Assembly: GCF_001874525.1 (NCBI RefSeq) | Contig: NZ_LKAQ01000004.1 | Coordinates: 2,632,730-2,696,729, forward strand | Length of the DNA: 64,000 bases | Reading direction: 5' to 3' | Origin: Pseudodesulfovibrio hydrargyri | GTDB lineage: Bacteria > Desulfobacterota > Desulfovibrionia > Desulfovibrionales > Desulfovibrionaceae | Shown: in pieces, positions 63,332 to 64,000 of the stretch | Numbering within the stretch: position 1 is the stretch's first letter | Layout of the letters: each line of letters opens with the position of its first letter | The notes under the pieces: model-generated | What the model was told of the DNA's origin: nothing | What the model saw: only the letters and a program-made list of their open reading frames with translations | Databases searched by the model: none | Position numbers and translations under genes: made by a program

Positions 63332-64000
63332 ATGCATTGGGATATCGCGTTCGGCAACCTGGATTATTTCCTCTACGGGACAACGTCCTTTGACTGGCAT
63401 TTTCCCTTCATCCATAATCCGGAAGGGCTGGTGGCCAGCGTCATCCTGGCCTTTTTCGGCATCTTCGGCGCCTTCTGGCTCGGCATGGCCGCGGGCCTCA
63501 TGCGCATGTCCAAGCGCTGGTGGGTCAAGATCCCCGCGGTCTGCTACATCGAAGTCATCCGCGGCATGCCGCTGCTCCTGCTCATCTTCTGGTTCTACTA
63601 CCTGGCCCCGGTCATCATCGGGCAGAACCTGCCCGCCTTCACCACGACCATGGGCTGTTTCATGATCTTCACCGGGGCCTACGTGGGCGAGATCGTCCGC
63701 GCGGGCGTCAAGGCGTTGCCCAAGGGACAGATGGAGGCCGCCCGGTCCACCGGGTTGTCCCACGTCCAGGCCATGAAACTGGTCATCCTGCCCCAGGCGT
63801 TGCGCAACATGATCCCGTCCTTCGTCAACCAGTTCGTCTCCCTGACCAAGGACACCTCCCTGGCCGCCATCCTCGGCGTCATCGAACTGACCCGCACCGG
63901 CATCCAGGTGGACAACCGCGAGACGGTCGCCTCCTTCGAGATATGGATCACCATCGCCTGCCTGTACTTCCTGATCTGCTACATTTTGACCTCCTACAGC
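63332..64000 (+). CDS. Polar amino acid ABC transporter permease 2, 3'-truncated by the window
   Basis: A HisM/GlnP-type permease read for 223 codons without a stop to the right edge. GGGAGGG precedes the ATG, 13 bases after permease 1. The coupling motif EAARSTGLSHVQAMKLVILPQALRNMIP and EVIRGMPLLLLIFWFYYL are typical. The end of the frame falls in the last hydrophobic segments (ITIACLYFLICYILTSY), so only a few residues are missing. Confidence 0.9.
   Translation, partial: MHWDIAFGNLDYFLYGTTSFDWHFPFIHNPEGLVASVILAFFGIFGAFWLGMAAGLMRMSKRWWVKIPAVCYIEVIRGMPLLLLIFWFYYLAPVIIGQNLPAFTTTMGCFMIFTGAYVGEIVRAGVKALPKGQMEAARSTGLSHVQAMKLVILPQALRNMIPSFVNQFVSLTKDTSLAAILGVIELTRTGIQVDNRETVASFEIWITIACLYFLICYILTSYS

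Overview
The window is high-GC, densely coded DNA and very probably comes from a sulfate-reducing member of the Desulfovibrionales (Desulfovibrio or Pseudodesulfovibrio type). The strongest pointer is a complete qrcABCD operon, the membrane quinone reductase complex known from these bacteria. Supporting signs are four two-component systems (three with sigma-54 dependent regulators), multihaem cytochrome signatures, a YeiH-type putative sulfate exporter and several molybdopterin enzymes. The genus is inferred from gene content only.

Layout. 1-4.4 kb: the 3' part of a zinc alcohol dehydrogenase, an ATP-sulfurylase/APS-kinase fusion whose sulfurylase active site looks degenerate, a PilZ-domain protein and a Fur-family regulator. 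4.5-4.7 kb: tRNA-Ser(UGA) with its own promoter and terminator. 5.0-9.5 kb: a very large hybrid histidine kinase. 9.5-22.2 kb: an envelope metal-stress cluster, with a ZraSR-like two-component system facing a ZraP-like periplasmic protein behind a textbook sigma-54 promoter, then an SHOCT protein and a Cus-type tripartite efflux pump with TRASH-like and Met-rich periplasmic accessory proteins. 22.3-29.3 kb: a c-haem sensor kinase and sigma-54 regulator, small membrane proteins, and an enlarged YeiH-type transporter with its own sigma-54 promoter. 29.3-33.8 kb: a small sulfite-oxidase-fold molybdoenzyme and a NitT/TauT-like ABC importer whose ATPase continues in frame into a TroA/FepB-like binding domain.

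34.0-49.7 kb is the most unusual block. A soluble hybrid kinase and sigma-54 regulator diverge from a rightward operon behind a sigma-54-like promoter. The operon encodes a type III glutamine-synthetase-like ligase, a C45 autoprocessing amidase/acyltransferase, a CUT1/GlpSTPQV-like ABC importer with two complementary partly degenerate ATPases, a radical SAM protein, and a molybdopterin oxidoreductase fused to a class I glutamine amidotransferase domain. The last six genes abut or overlap. A ligase that adds glutamate, a redox enzyme and a glutaminase-like domain together recall gamma-glutamylation amine catabolism (Puu, aniline Atd). I propose an anaerobic version of that logic, with an unknown amine or amide substrate.

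49.7-64 kb: inverted repeats, small ORFs, mazG, cvpA, rfbC and manC (sugar nucleotides), qrcABCD, an orphan TAXI-type binding lipoprotein, and a polar amino acid ABC transporter that runs off the right edge. No insertion sequence, integrase, rRNA or CRISPR array was seen.
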